From Bacteroidota bacterium (GTDB taxonomy: Bacteria > Bacteroidota > Bacteroidia > Chitinophagales > Chitinophagaceae): a DNA stretch of 32,772 bases. Numbering within the stretch: position 1 is the stretch's first letter; the number at the start of each line of letters is the position of its first letter. The notes beneath the pieces are model-generated. The model did no database searches and was not told the DNA's origin. It was given only the letters and a program-made list of their open reading frames with translations. Location of the stretch: contig CANGIZ010000021.1 in assembly GCA_947454025.1 (NCBI GenBank), positions 1-32,772 of the forward strand. The letters run 5' to 3'. This document shows, piece after piece, positions 1-8,400 of the stretch. The translations under genes and the position numbers were made by a program.

Positions 1-85
1 GCTCAATAATTGCTTAATTTTTACTCTTTGGTTGAACATAATCTTAAATTGTACTATTTGGACAGCAAAGATAACCCATAAAAAA

Positions 86-117
86 TTGTTTTTTTATTGA
101 AAAAGGGGTTAACATTG
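86..117 (+). promoter_or_regulatory. possible rho promoter
   Basis: TTG at 86-88 is followed after 21 bases by TAACATTG at 110-117, one base off the Bacteroidota -7 box TAnnTTTG. It would start transcription near 124 and give rho a leader of about 130 bases. The leader (124-256) holds a small hairpin, GGTCC 169-173 with GGACC 182-186, and then a C-rich, G-poor stretch at about 184-223. This is a weak match in AT-rich DNA. No gene is visible in positions 1-256. Confidence 0.3.
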
Positions 118-256
118 CATTGGAAAGCGACGATTATTGATCTTATTTATTTCGTCCACCTTCAAACTGGTCCTGACATCTGGACCTCAACCTCAAAAAA
201 GATTCTCAAAAGCCTCCGAAATTGATTCGAATTTTTAATAATTTATAAGATTTACA

Positions 257-1801
257 GTGCAAGAAAAAGACGACAAACCAAAAAGGGGACGTAAGCCCGT
301 TGCTGCGCCCGCTGCTAAGTCAACCAAGTCCGAAAAACCAGCTCCAGCAAAGGAAGAAGCTGCTGCGCCAAGAGCGCGCAAGCCTATTGCTAAAAAGCCC
401 GCTGCCGACGAAAACCCCAACCAAAGTATCGACGACAAAGCTTCTCAAATAGCTGCTCAATTATTTGGAGATGAAAGTGCTGCAAGCACTCCAGCGCCAA
501 CTACTACAGCTACCGAAGTTCAAGTAAGTACAACCGAGGGAACCGATCCTCAAACGGGTCAACCAACTGGTCAAAGTGCTAGTCAACAAAACAATGAATT
601 CCGTGGCCAAAGAGGCCCTGGTCAGGGACAGCACCAACATCAAAACAGAAATCAACCGAAAAAAGAGCCCGCTTTTAATATTGAATTTGACGGCGCCATT
701 CCTTCCGAAGGTGTTTTAGAAATGATGCCCGATGGATATGGTTTTTTAAGAAGCTCCGACTATAACTATTTATCCTCTCCCGATGACGTATATGTTTCTC
801 CTTCTCAAATAAAATTGTTTGGATTAAAAACTGGAGATACGGTTCAAGGTTCGGTGCGTCCTCCAAAAGAAGGTGAAAAATATTTTGCTTTGACAAAAGT
901 GGATTTTGTGAACGGCAAAAAGCCAGATGAAATTCGAGATCGTATTCCTTTTGATTATTTAACTCCTTTGTTTCCTTTTGAAAAATTAAATTTATATACT
1001 ACTGCGAATAATTATAGCACGCGTATTATGGATTTGTTTACACCTATTGGAAAGGGTCAACGTGGATTATTGGTCGCGCAACCAAAAGTGGGTAAAACCA
1101 TGTTGTTGAAAGAAGTGGCTAATGCCATAGCAGCTAATCACCCAGAATGTTATTTAATGGTGGTGTTAGTGGACGAGCGTCCTGAGGAAGTTACCGATGT
1201 AGAGCGTTCTGTAAAAGCAGAAGTGATTGCATCTACTTTCGATGAGCCTGCAGAAAAGCACGTGAAGGTTTCTACAATGGCTTTACAAAAAGCAAAGCGA
1301 CTAGTAGAGTGTGGACACGACGTAGTAATTTTATTAGATTCTATCACACGTTTAGCACGTGCGCACAATACAGTTGCTCCAAGTTCTGGTAAAGTTTTAT
1401 CAGGTGGTGTGGAAGCAAATGCAATGCAAAAACCAAAGCAATTTTTTGGTGCAGCCCGTAAAATTGAAAACGGTGGTTCTTTAACCATTATCGCTACAGC
1501 CCTTGTTGATACTGGTTCTAAGATGGATGAAGTTATTTTTGAAGAGTTCAAAGGAACAGGTAATATGGAATTGGTATTGGATAGACGTTTAGCAAATAAG
1601 CGTATTTTCCCTGCTATTGATTTAACCGGTTCAAGTACACGTCGCGATGATTTATTATTGTCGGCAGATGTGTTACAAAGAATGAATATTTTACGTTTAT
1701 TCTTGAACGACATGAATACCGACGAAGCAATGAATGAATTATTAAAACGCATGCGCGGTACTAAAGACAACGAAGAATTTTTAGCCAGCATGAACCGATA
1801 G
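257..1801 (+). CDS. rho: transcription termination factor Rho
   Basis: Hexameric RNA helicase that ends transcription at C-rich, unstructured RNA. The 514-residue protein has a cold-shock-like RNA-binding domain at about 150-220 ([17 protein letters not shown]), a Walker A motif PKVGKT near 277, a Walker B strand [13 protein letters not shown] near 356, and the Rho signature regions [14 protein letters not shown] and SSTRRDDLL. The first 140 or so residues are low complexity: Ala/Lys/Pro-rich, then Gln/Gly/Asn/His-rich. The helical Rho_N domain that normally opens the family is not visible. The start is GTG; an in-frame TAA at 239-241 rules out a longer upstream reading. Bacteroidota Rho proteins are known for disordered insertions, but loss of Rho_N is less usual. 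The product call is very secure; the exact N-terminus is less so. Confidence 0.97.
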   Translation: MQEKDDKPKRGRKPVAAPAAKSTKSEKPAPAKEEAAAPRARKPIAKKPAADENPNQSIDDKASQIAAQLFGDESAASTPAPTTTATEVQVSTTEGTDPQTGQPTGQSASQQNNEFRGQRGPGQGQHQHQNRNQPKKEPAFNIEFDGAIPSEGVLEMMPDGYGFLRSSDYNYLSSPDDVYVSPSQIKLFGLKTGDTVQGSVRPPKEGEKYFALTKVDFVNGKKPDEIRDRIPFDYLTPLFPFEKLNLYTTANNYSTRIMDLFTPIGKGQRGLLVAQPKVGKTMLLKEVANAIAANHPECYLMVVLVDERPEEVTDVERSVKAEVIASTFDEPAEKHVKVSTMALQKAKRLVECGHDVVILLDSITRLARAHNTVAPSSGKVLSGGVEANAMQKPKQFFGAARKIENGGSLTIIATALVDTGSKMDEVIFEEFKGTGNMELVLDRRLANKRIFPAIDLTGSSTRRDDLLLSADVLQRMNILRLFLNDMNTDEAMNELLKRMRGTKDNEEFLASMNR

Positions 1802-1843
1802 AAATTAAATAGCCCTTAAAAAAATTAAGGGCTATTTAATTTC
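1801..1843. terminator. bidirectional terminator between rho and nadD
   Basis: A perfect 19-base inverted repeat (1801-1819 with 1825-1843) has a 5-base A loop. The GC core AGCCCTTAA/TTAAGGGCT is followed on either strand by ATTTAATTTC, so it can serve both convergent genes. The left arm starts on the last base of the rho stop codon. Confidence 0.75.
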
Positions 1844-1869
1844 AACTCTTATGATTTTTTATTTATGAC

Positions 1870-2442
1870 CTAGTCCTTAAAATAATTATTATTCTCTATT
1901 TCCTCGCGTACTTTTTCTGGAACTAAATATCGAATTGTTAATCCTTCTTTTCGGTTGTTTCGAATAAGTGTTGCCGAAAGTTCTAACATAGGTGCTTCTA
2001 AATAATTCACTTTCGCACCATAGGTTTCGGTAATTTCAAAACCAGGTCGGCGATATACAATAAAGCTATAGTTTTTAATGAGCGTGTCGAAGTTTTTCCA
2101 TTTCGGTAAATTTTGAAAACTATCTCCTCCCATAATTACAGAAAACTCGTGTTGTGGATATTGCTCTGTTAAATATGCGAGCGTATCAATGGTATAAGAC
2201 GGTTTTGGTAATTTAAATTCAATATCCGAAACACGTAATTGCGGATCATCTTCAATCGCAATTTGTGCTAAGTGTAGTCGATCGTATTCGTTTAATAAAC
2301 TACTTTGAGTTTTGTGCGGATTTTGAGGAGACACCACCAGCCAAACTTGTTTAAGATCTGAATGATTCGCAATATAACTTGCCACCATTAAGTGTCCGTT
2401 GTGGATGGGGTTAAAACTTCCAAAAAACAAGCCTATTTTCAT
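1870..2442 (-). CDS. nadD: nicotinate-nucleotide adenylyltransferase
   Basis: Transfers AMP from ATP to nicotinate mononucleotide, giving deamido-NAD in the cytoplasm. The 190-residue protein has the usual family length. It opens with the nucleotidyltransferase motif GLFFGSFNPIHNGH (residues 4-17), with the HxGH pair that binds ATP phosphates, and ends with the second family motif in the form LSATLIRNN (usual ISSTxIR). VIMGGDSFQNLPKWKNF is the typical NadD substrate region. It lies 29 bases after the feoA-like gene on the same strand, so the two may be cotranscribed from the promoter at 2709-2716. The convergent rho gene is separated by a strong hairpin. Confidence 0.95.
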   Translation of the reverse strand: MKIGLFFGSFNPIHNGHLMVASYIANHSDLKQVWLVVSPQNPHKTQSSLLNEYDRLHLAQIAIEDDPQLRVSDIEFKLPKPSYTIDTLAYLTEQYPQHEFSVIMGGDSFQNLPKWKNFDTLIKNYSFIVYRRPGFEITETYGAKVNYLEAPMLELSATLIRNNRKEGLTIRYLVPEKVREEIENNNYFKD

Positions 2443-2471
2443 CTTAATTAATTGATTATCAATTGTTTATA

Positions 2472-2699
2472 TTAATTTACAGGAGTAATTAAAATGCTTT
2501 CAGCTTCGTCCATTCTTAAACTTAACTGATATCCAGCAACCGAAATACTAATTGGATCACCCAGTGGCGCTACTTGTTCAACCGTAATATATTCTCCTGG
2601 AATACATCCCATCTCCATTAATTTTAAAAAGATTTCATCGTTTTCAAATGAATGAATAATCCCCGATTCGCCAATATGTAGCTCAGATAATTTCTTCAT
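2472..2699 (-). CDS. feoA: small FeoA-domain protein
   Basis: A 75-residue SH3-like FeoA domain. In ferrous-iron uptake systems FeoA acts with the FeoB permease, and similar domains occur on DtxR-type regulators. Family signatures seen are LSELHIGESGIIHSF, LMEMGCIPGEYI, APLGDPISISVAGYQLSLR and the closing EAESILI. The start was set at ATG 2699: it gives the standard domain length and lies 9 bases after a clear TAnnTTTG box, whereas the longer reading to 2798 adds 33 residues with no family match and would run through that promoter. No feoB is visible in the window, so the partner is elsewhere or the domain has another role. Confidence 0.88.
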   Translation of the reverse strand: MKKLSELHIGESGIIHSFENDEIFLKLMEMGCIPGEYITVEQVAPLGDPISISVAGYQLSLRMDEAESILITPVN

Positions 2700-2708
2700 A
2701 ATAGTCAA

Positions 2709-2716
2709 CAAATATA
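2709..2716 (-). promoter_or_regulatory. -7 box upstream of feoA-like gene and nadD
   Basis: On the minus strand the sequence reads TATATTTG, an exact TAnnTTTG, 9 bases before the chosen ATG. No well-spaced TTG -33 element is visible. It supports the short start of the feoA-like gene. Confidence 0.5.
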
Positions 2717-2800
2717 CTTTCCTTCTTAGACAATGTCTTACGAATTTTGGAGCAATAATTGAGTCGAAAATTCGTATAAATATTTGAAAGACATTCAACT

Positions 2801-3265
2801 ATGAGTATGACCATCTTCTTTAATAAAGCTGACAAGTCTATGACCCTTGGCAATCGAGTGGCGCTAAAAGCCTTTCTCGAAAAGCAAATGAAAAAAGAGG
2901 GAATCCGCATTGAGTGTCTTCAATATGTTTTTTGTTCTGATAAATATCTGTTGGACATAAATAAGCAGTTCTTAAACCATGATTACTATACTGATATTAT
3001 AAGTTTCGATCTATCTGAAACCAAGGGTGAATTAATAGGAGACATATATATTAGTGTGGACCGTGTAAAAGAAAATGCTAAAACCTTAAAGACCACCCTA
3101 GGAAATGAGCTGTTAAGAGTGATTTTTCATGGAGCTCTGCATTTTTGTGGGTACAAGGACAAAAAGCCAGCCGATGCCAAGCTAATGAGGGCGATGGAGG
3201 ACAAATGGCTGAAGGCTTACTTGAAGAGTGTTCCACGAGAAGGCGCAAAGCGTCTGATGAAATAA
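2801..3265 (+). CDS. ybeY: endoribonuclease YbeY, rRNA maturation factor
   Basis: Zinc-dependent endoribonuclease involved in 16S rRNA 3'-end processing and ribosome quality control. The 154-residue protein carries LNHDYYTDIISFDLSE and GDIYISVDRVKENA, both standard YbeY signatures, and the metal site HGALHFCGYKD near residues 110-120. The textbook site is HGxLHLxGYDH with three His. Here Asp stands where the third His would be, a form I recall as usual in Bacteroidota. The gene diverges from the feoA-like gene across about 100 bases. Residue 3 is also Met, so the start could be 2807. The coding end carries a parS-like half-site at 3229-3236. Confidence 0.93.
   Translation: MSMTIFFNKADKSMTLGNRVALKAFLEKQMKKEGIRIECLQYVFCSDKYLLDINKQFLNHDYYTDIISFDLSETKGELIGDIYISVDRVKENAKTLKTTLGNELLRVIFHGALHFCGYKDKKPADAKLMRAMEDKWLKAYLKSVPREGAKRLMK
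3229..3236 (+). other. parS-like half-site inside ybeY
   Basis: TGTTCCAC, the left half of the parS palindrome found 51 bases downstream, continues as GAGAA instead of completing the palindrome. It may be chance or a degenerate copy. Confidence 0.25.
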
Positions 3266-3273
3266 CAAACTCC

Positions 3274-3301
3274 TTCAAGTGTTCCACGTGGAACACTTGA
3301 A
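3274..3301. other. parS: parS-like ParB-binding palindrome, site 1
   Basis: A perfect 28-base palindrome centred between 3287 and 3288. Its inner 16 bases, TGTTCCACGTGGAACA at 3280-3295, equal a known chromosomal parS form (Pseudomonas type) and fit the general parS consensus TGTTnCACGTGnAACA. It lies just after ybeY. ParB loads at such sites, usually near the origin, to segregate the chromosome. No T-run follows, so a terminator role is unlikely. Confidence 0.75.
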
Positions 3302-3319
3302 TAGATATAGAAAGAAATG

Positions 3320-3366
3320 CTATTTCGAGCGAACTTTGAGCGAAGCGATAGAGAGTCGAGAAATAG
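3320..3366. repeat. Bacteroidota-type intergenic inverted repeat
   Basis: Imperfect inverted repeat with CTATTTC (3320-3326) and GAAATAG (3360-3366) as outer arms, and GAGCG and GTCGAG motifs inside. It resembles the scattered intergenic repeats of the ATTTCGAGCG...TCGAGAAAT type often seen in Bacteroidota genomes. Only one copy is present in this window. Confidence 0.45.
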
Positions 3367-3412
3367 ACATTTTTTCTATGGTATATATTGAAATACGAAA
3401 ATTATATTACAG

Positions 3413-3439
3413 TGTTCCACAAGAACTCGCATAGCGAGT
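3413..3439. other. parS-like half-site followed by small hairpin
   Basis: TGTTCCAC at 3413-3420 repeats the parS left half and is followed by AAGAAC, a near but one-base-short match to the right half. Directly after lies a hairpin, ACTCGC 3425-3430 with GCGAGT 3434-3439 and a 3-base loop. Function unknown. Confidence 0.25.
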
Positions 3440-3457
3440 GATTAAAATTATAACTAA

Positions 3458-3491
3458 ATATTAAAACGTTCCACGTGGAACGTTTTAATAT
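3458..3491. other. parS: parS-like ParB-binding palindrome, site 2, at mnmG promoter
   Basis: A perfect 34-base palindrome centred between 3474 and 3475, built on the 14-base parS core GTTCCACGTGGAAC (3468-3481) but with C and G in place of the outer T and A. The arms differ from those of site 1, so the shared core rather than a duplication is what is conserved. The right arm covers the position expected for the -33 element of mnmG. Confidence 0.65.
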
Positions 3492-3503
3492 AGATTACCA
3501 TCT

Positions 3504-3511
3504 TATCTTTG
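3504..3511 (+). promoter_or_regulatory. mnmG -7 box, predicts leaderless mRNA
   Basis: TATCTTTG, an exact TAnnTTTG, ends 7 bases before the mnmG ATG (3519), so transcription should start at or next to the start codon. The -33 region would lie in the right arm of the parS-like palindrome at 3458-3491; no clear TTG is present there. Confidence 0.6.
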
Positions 3512-3518
3512 CAACCTT

Positions 3519-5387
3519 ATGTTTCCAAAATACAATGTCATAGTAGTAGGTGCCGGTCATGCCGGATGTGAGGCAGCAGCAGCAGCAGCCAATATGGGTA
3601 GTAAAGTATTACTCGTAACCATGAATATGCAGACCATTGCACAAATGAGCTGTAACCCTGCCATGGGGGGGATTGCTAAAGGACAAATTGTAAGAGAGAT
3701 AGATGCACTAGGTGGTTACAGTGGGATAGTGTCCGATTTAAGTACGATTCAATTTAGAATGTTGAATAAAAGCAAGGGGCCTGCTATGTGGAGTCCGAGG
3801 ACACAGAATGACAGACACTTGTTTGCTGCTAAGTGGAGAGAGCTATTAGAACAAACCCCTAATGTAGATTTTTACCAGGATTCAGTGAATGAATTAATAA
3901 TAAAAAATGGAAAGGCTTGTGGGGTAAAAACAAGTCTTGGGCATTTGATTGAATCAGATGCCGTAGTCATTACAAGTGGTACCTTCTTAAATGGTATTAT
4001 GCATATAGGGGAGAAACAAATTGGAGGGGGGCGTGTAGCAGAGAAAGCGGCTACGGGAATTACCGAACAGTTGGTTTCATTTGGAATGGAATCAGACAGA
4101 CTTAAAACAGGAACACCCCCTAGGGTTGATGGAAGAAGTTTGGATTATACAAAAATGGAAGAACAAAAGGGTGATGAAGAAGTAGTAGGTTTTTCCTATT
4201 TAGACATCCCAAGAGTTAAAGCTGAAAACCAAAGATCTTGTTGGATAACCTATACCGACACGATTGTACACGATATATTAAAAACAGGATTTGACCGAAG
4301 TCCTATGTATGCTGGAAGAATTGAGGGTGTAGGTCCTAGATACTGTCCAAGTATTGAAGACAAAATAAATCGCTTTGCCGAGAGAGAGCGCCACCAGTTG
4401 TTTGTAGAACCCGAAGGTTGGAATACGGTTGAAGTTTATGTAAATGGATTTAGTACCAGCTTACCAGAAGAAGTACAATACGAAGCTCTTCGTAGAGTTC
4501 CCGGATTTGCCAATGCTCGAATGTTCCGTCCTGGCTATGCTATTGAATATGATTTCTTCCAGCCGACACAATTAAAATATACACTGGAAACGAAAGCAAT
4601 TGAAAACCTGTTTTTCGCAGGACAAATCAACGGAACTACAGGTTACGAGGAAGCGGCTTGTCAGGGTATTATGGCAGGGATGAATGCACACCTCAAAATC
4701 AATCATAAAGAACCATTTATCCTACATCGTAGTGATGCCTATATTGGTGTACTTATAGATGATTTAATCGGAAAGGGAACTAATGAACCCTACAGAATGT
4801 TTACATCTAGAGCAGAGTTTAGAACCTTGTTAAGACAAGACAATGCAGATATTAGATTAACAGAAATTAGCCATAAGCTTGGTTTAGCAAGTGAGGAAAG
4901 AGTGCGTAGGGTTGAATTAAAAAACAACGAGGTAGCTGACATTAAAAATATTTTAAATACACACGCTATCGAACCAACTGAAATCAATTCATTCTTAGAA
5001 AGCATTGAATCTGCAACATTAAACGAAAAACAAAAAGCAGCGAAACTCGTTCTGAGACCGAATATCAGCTTACAACAAATAGTAGATAATAGTCAAACTT
5101 TACAGGCAAAATTAGTTGAAAAAGAAATTGAATTTTTAGAGCAGGCTGAGATTCAGGTGAAGTATGAAAGATATATCGAAAAAGAAAAGGAGATCGTTGA
5201 ACGAATGGCATCATTAGAAAACCTAGTTATTCCAGATAGTTTCGATTATGATAAAGTCGCTGCACTTTCTATAGAGGCTTTACAAAAATTCAAAAAAATC
5301 AGACCCATCACCATCGGACAGGCCAGTAGAATTAGTGGAGTTAACCCAAGTGATGTTCAAATCTTAATGGTGTATATGGGAAGATAA
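3519..5387 (+). CDS. mnmG: tRNA uridine-5-carboxymethylaminomethyl modification enzyme MnmG (GidA)
   Basis: FAD enzyme that, with the GTPase MnmE, adds the carboxymethylaminomethyl group to the wobble uridine of several tRNAs. At 622 residues it is full length (E. coli about 629). It opens with the Rossmann FAD motif VGAGHAGCEAA, followed by MSCNPAMGGIAKGQIVREIDALGG and KGPAMWSPRTQNDR; GTFLNGIMHIGEKQIGGGR and LKTGTPPR are present, and the C-terminal tRNA/MnmE-binding region ends in RPITIGQASRISGVNPSDVQILMVYM. MnmE is not in the window. It stands alone after the parS-like palindromes; in many bacteria this gene sits next to oriC or parAB. The coding sequence carries a run of five GCA codons (3573-3587) and a 7-G run (3665-3671) but is intact. 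Confidence 0.97.
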   Translation: MFPKYNVIVVGAGHAGCEAAAAAANMGSKVLLVTMNMQTIAQMSCNPAMGGIAKGQIVREIDALGGYSGIVSDLSTIQFRMLNKSKGPAMWSPRTQNDRHLFAAKWRELLEQTPNVDFYQDSVNELIIKNGKACGVKTSLGHLIESDAVVITSGTFLNGIMHIGEKQIGGGRVAEKAATGITEQLVSFGMESDRLKTGTPPRVDGRSLDYTKMEEQKGDEEVVGFSYLDIPRVKAENQRSCWITYTDTIVHDILKTGFDRSPMYAGRIEGVGPRYCPSIEDKINRFAERERHQLFVEPEGWNTVEVYVNGFSTSLPEEVQYEALRRVPGFANARMFRPGYAIEYDFFQPTQLKYTLETKAIENLFFAGQINGTTGYEEAACQGIMAGMNAHLKINHKEPFILHRSDAYIGVLIDDLIGKGTNEPYRMFTSRAEFRTLLRQDNADIRLTEISHKLGLASEERVRRVELKNNEVADIKNILNTHAIEPTEINSFLESIESATLNEKQKAAKLVLRPNISLQQIVDNSQTLQAKLVEKEIEFLEQAEIQVKYERYIEKEKEIVERMASLENLVIPDSFDYDKVAALSIEALQKFKKIRPITIGQASRISGVNPSDVQILMVYMGR

Positions 5388-5487
5388 TGGTACAAAGTTC
5401 ACCATCCATCAAAAAATAATTATTGCACTTTATTTCATATTAGTATTTTAGTAGCTTTAGATAATCTAAAATAAAATACAGTAGCGT

Positions 5488-8400
5488 ATGAAGAGGATCT
5501 TTTTATGGCTAACCCTAATTAGTATAGGAGTTACGTCAAGTGCACAAGAGTCTTTTCCGGTAAACGGAGTTAGAGATATTCGTGCTGGCTTGTATGCATT
5601 TATAAATGCAACCATTGTACAAACCCCAACAACGAAAATCGAAAAGGGAATCTTGTTAATAAAACAGGGTAAAATTATTGCAGTGGGAACTTCGGTAGTA
5701 GTTCCAAAAGATGCGGTAGTGGTTGATTGTAAAGAAAAATACATCTACCCTTCATTCGTAGATGCATACACTGATTACGGAGTAGGTACACCAAAAAGAC
5801 CTTCGGGCGGTTTTAATTATGGTGCTCCTGCGCAATTTGTATCAAACAAAGCCGGTGCTTATAATTGGAATCAAGCTATTAAACCCGAAGTGAATGCTTT
5901 TGAAGCTTTTGCTCCAGACGAAACAGCGGCAAGCGGATTTCGTAATAACGGATTCGGAACCGTATTTACACATATAAAAGATGGTATAGCAAGAGGTACA
6001 GGTGCAGTAGTCACCTTATCAACGGAAGATGCTCACCAAGCATTAATTAGAACAAAAGCTGCAGCAGTATATTCTTTCGAAAAAGGATCAAGTACACAAT
6101 CTTATCCAAGTAGTTTAATGGGAAGTATTGCATTGTTGCGCCAAACCTATTTGGATGCAAAATGGTATCAAAATAAACCAGCTACCGAAGGAACCAATCT
6201 TTCTTTAGAAGCATTTAATGCAACACAATCTTTACCACAAATATTTGCTGCAGATGATAAGTGGTCTACATTAAGAGCAAACAGAATTGGAGCAGAATTT
6301 GGAGTTCAATATATTTTAAAAGGTGGAGATAATGGATACCAAAGAATTGATGAATTAGCCAAAACAAAAGCCTCTTTTATTTTGGGCGTAGATTTCCCAA
6401 TTGCAATGGATGTTGAAGATCCAAATGATGCAAGATTTGTATCATTAGCTGATATGAAGCACTGGGAATTGGCACCAACAAATTTAGCTGCATTTGAAAA
6501 AGCTAATATTCCATTTAGTATTAGTGTTTCTGAAATGAAAGAAAGTAAGAATTTCTTTACTAATTTAAGAAAGGCAATTGCTGCAGGATTATCAGAAACA
6601 AAAGCTTTGGAAGCATTAACAAAAACACCTGCAACACAGATTGGAGTATATGATCAAGTGGGTTCTTTGGAAACGGGTAAATGGGCCAACTTTATTATAA
6701 CCACTGAACCGGTATTTGCTAGTAATGCAAAAATTATTGAAAACTGGGTTCAAGGTAAAAAATATGAAGTAAACGAATCAGAGTGGAGCAGTTTTGCAGG
6801 AAAATATAAAGTAACAATATCAAACGCTGGTGTTACTACTGATTATAGTTTAGAAATTAAAAAAGATTTATCTGCTAATATTATTGGGGTAGATACATTA
6901 ATGGCTAAGGTAACTGTGAATGATGCTTTAGTGAAATTAAGCTTTCCATCTAAAAAAGGAAAAGGAGCTGAGCAAATAAGATTGGGTGGTATCATTATGG
7001 GAAATAGCTGGGCTGGTACAGGATTAGATGCCGCTGGAAATAAAACAACATGGGCAGCAACTTATGTAAGTAATGTTGCACAAGTAGCAGAAAAGAAAAA
7101 AGAAAATGATTCGACCAAGGCTTTGGCAAAAGTTACCTATCCATTTGTTGGATTCGGAAACGAAACAATTCCTTCTCAAGAAACGATATTAATTAAAAAC
7201 GCAACGGTTTGGACTAGTGAGAAAGATGGTGTGTTAAACAACACGGATGTTTTAATTAAAGCGGGTAAGATTTTAAAAGTAGGAAAGGGTTTAAGCGAAA
7301 CAAGCGCAAAAATTATAGACGGAACGGGTAAGCACTTAAGTGCTGGGATTATTGACGAACACTCACATATCGCCGCATTGTCCATAAATGAAGGAGCACA
7401 GTCTGTAACTAGTGAAGTTCGTATTGGAGATAATATGAATCCTGAAGATATCAATATCTATCGTCAGTTAAGTGGTGGTGTTACAACATCACATATATTA
7501 CACGGTTCTGCTAATACTATTGGTGGTCAAACACAATTAATGAAATTACGTTGGGGGGCTACCGATGAGGGTTTAAAATTTGCGGGTGCAGATCCATTTA
7601 TCAAATTTGCATTAGGTGAAAACGTAAAAAGAACAACCTCTGCAAACAACAATCGTTTCCCAGATACAAGAATGGGTGTTGAGGAGGTTTTAAACGACGC
7701 CTTTGATAGAGCGGTGGATTATCAAAAAGCGATGAAAGCGAATTCAAATACAAGAAGAGATCTAGAGCTAGATGCTTTGGTAGAAATTATGAATAAGAAA
7801 CGTTTTATCACTTGTCACTCATATGTGCAACCTGAAATTACTTATGCAATGCGCATAGGTGATAAATACGGATTTACTTTTAACACTTTTACGCATATAT
7901 TAGAAGGATATAAAGTAGCAGATAAAATGTTAGCGCATGGTTCAAGTGCATCAACCTTCTCTGATTGGTTTATGTATAAGCAAGAAGTAGTGGACGCTAT
8001 CGCTTACAACGCGGCAATCATGCAAAAAGTAGGCTTAAATGTTTGTATTAATTCTGACGACGCGGAAATGGCTAGACGTCTTAACCAAGAAGCGGGTAAA
8101 ATTGTAAAATATGGTGGTGTTTCTGAAGAAGAGGCATTAAAGATGGTAACTATTAACCCAGCCAAAGCTTTACACGTTGCCGATAAAGTGGGTAGTATTA
8201 AAGTTGGTAAAGATGCAGACTTGGTATTATGGTCAGACAACCCTTTAAGTATTTATGCAAAATCTCTTTATACGATTGTGGATGGTGTAGTTTATTTCGA
8301 TAGAACAAAAGATGAAGAAATGCACAAGGCGGTTGCTGCTGAAAGAGCTCGTTTAATTCAAAAGATGTTGGGCGAGAAAAAAGCAGGAGCGCCTACAAGA

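Noticed and set aside
1-256. A Rho_N domain encoded upstream of rho in another frame
   Set aside because: No frame gives the usual helical Rho_N pattern; the region reads as non-coding.
1150-1791. 213-codon open frame on the minus strand inside rho
   Set aside because: It is antisense to the conserved Rho ATPase core, shows no domain pattern and is explained by codon bias of the real gene.
2700-2798. Longer start for the feoA-like gene
   Set aside because: The added 33 residues match nothing, exceed the domain length and run through an exact -7 box.
3274-3491. CACGTG palindromes as terminators or a short CRISPR-like array
   Set aside because: No T-runs follow, the spacing is irregular, and only the parS-like core is shared.
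3573-3671. Five GCA repeats and a 7-G run in mnmG as frameshift or phase variation
   Set aside because: The protein continues with correct family sequence on both sides; slippage is possible but nothing shows it is used.
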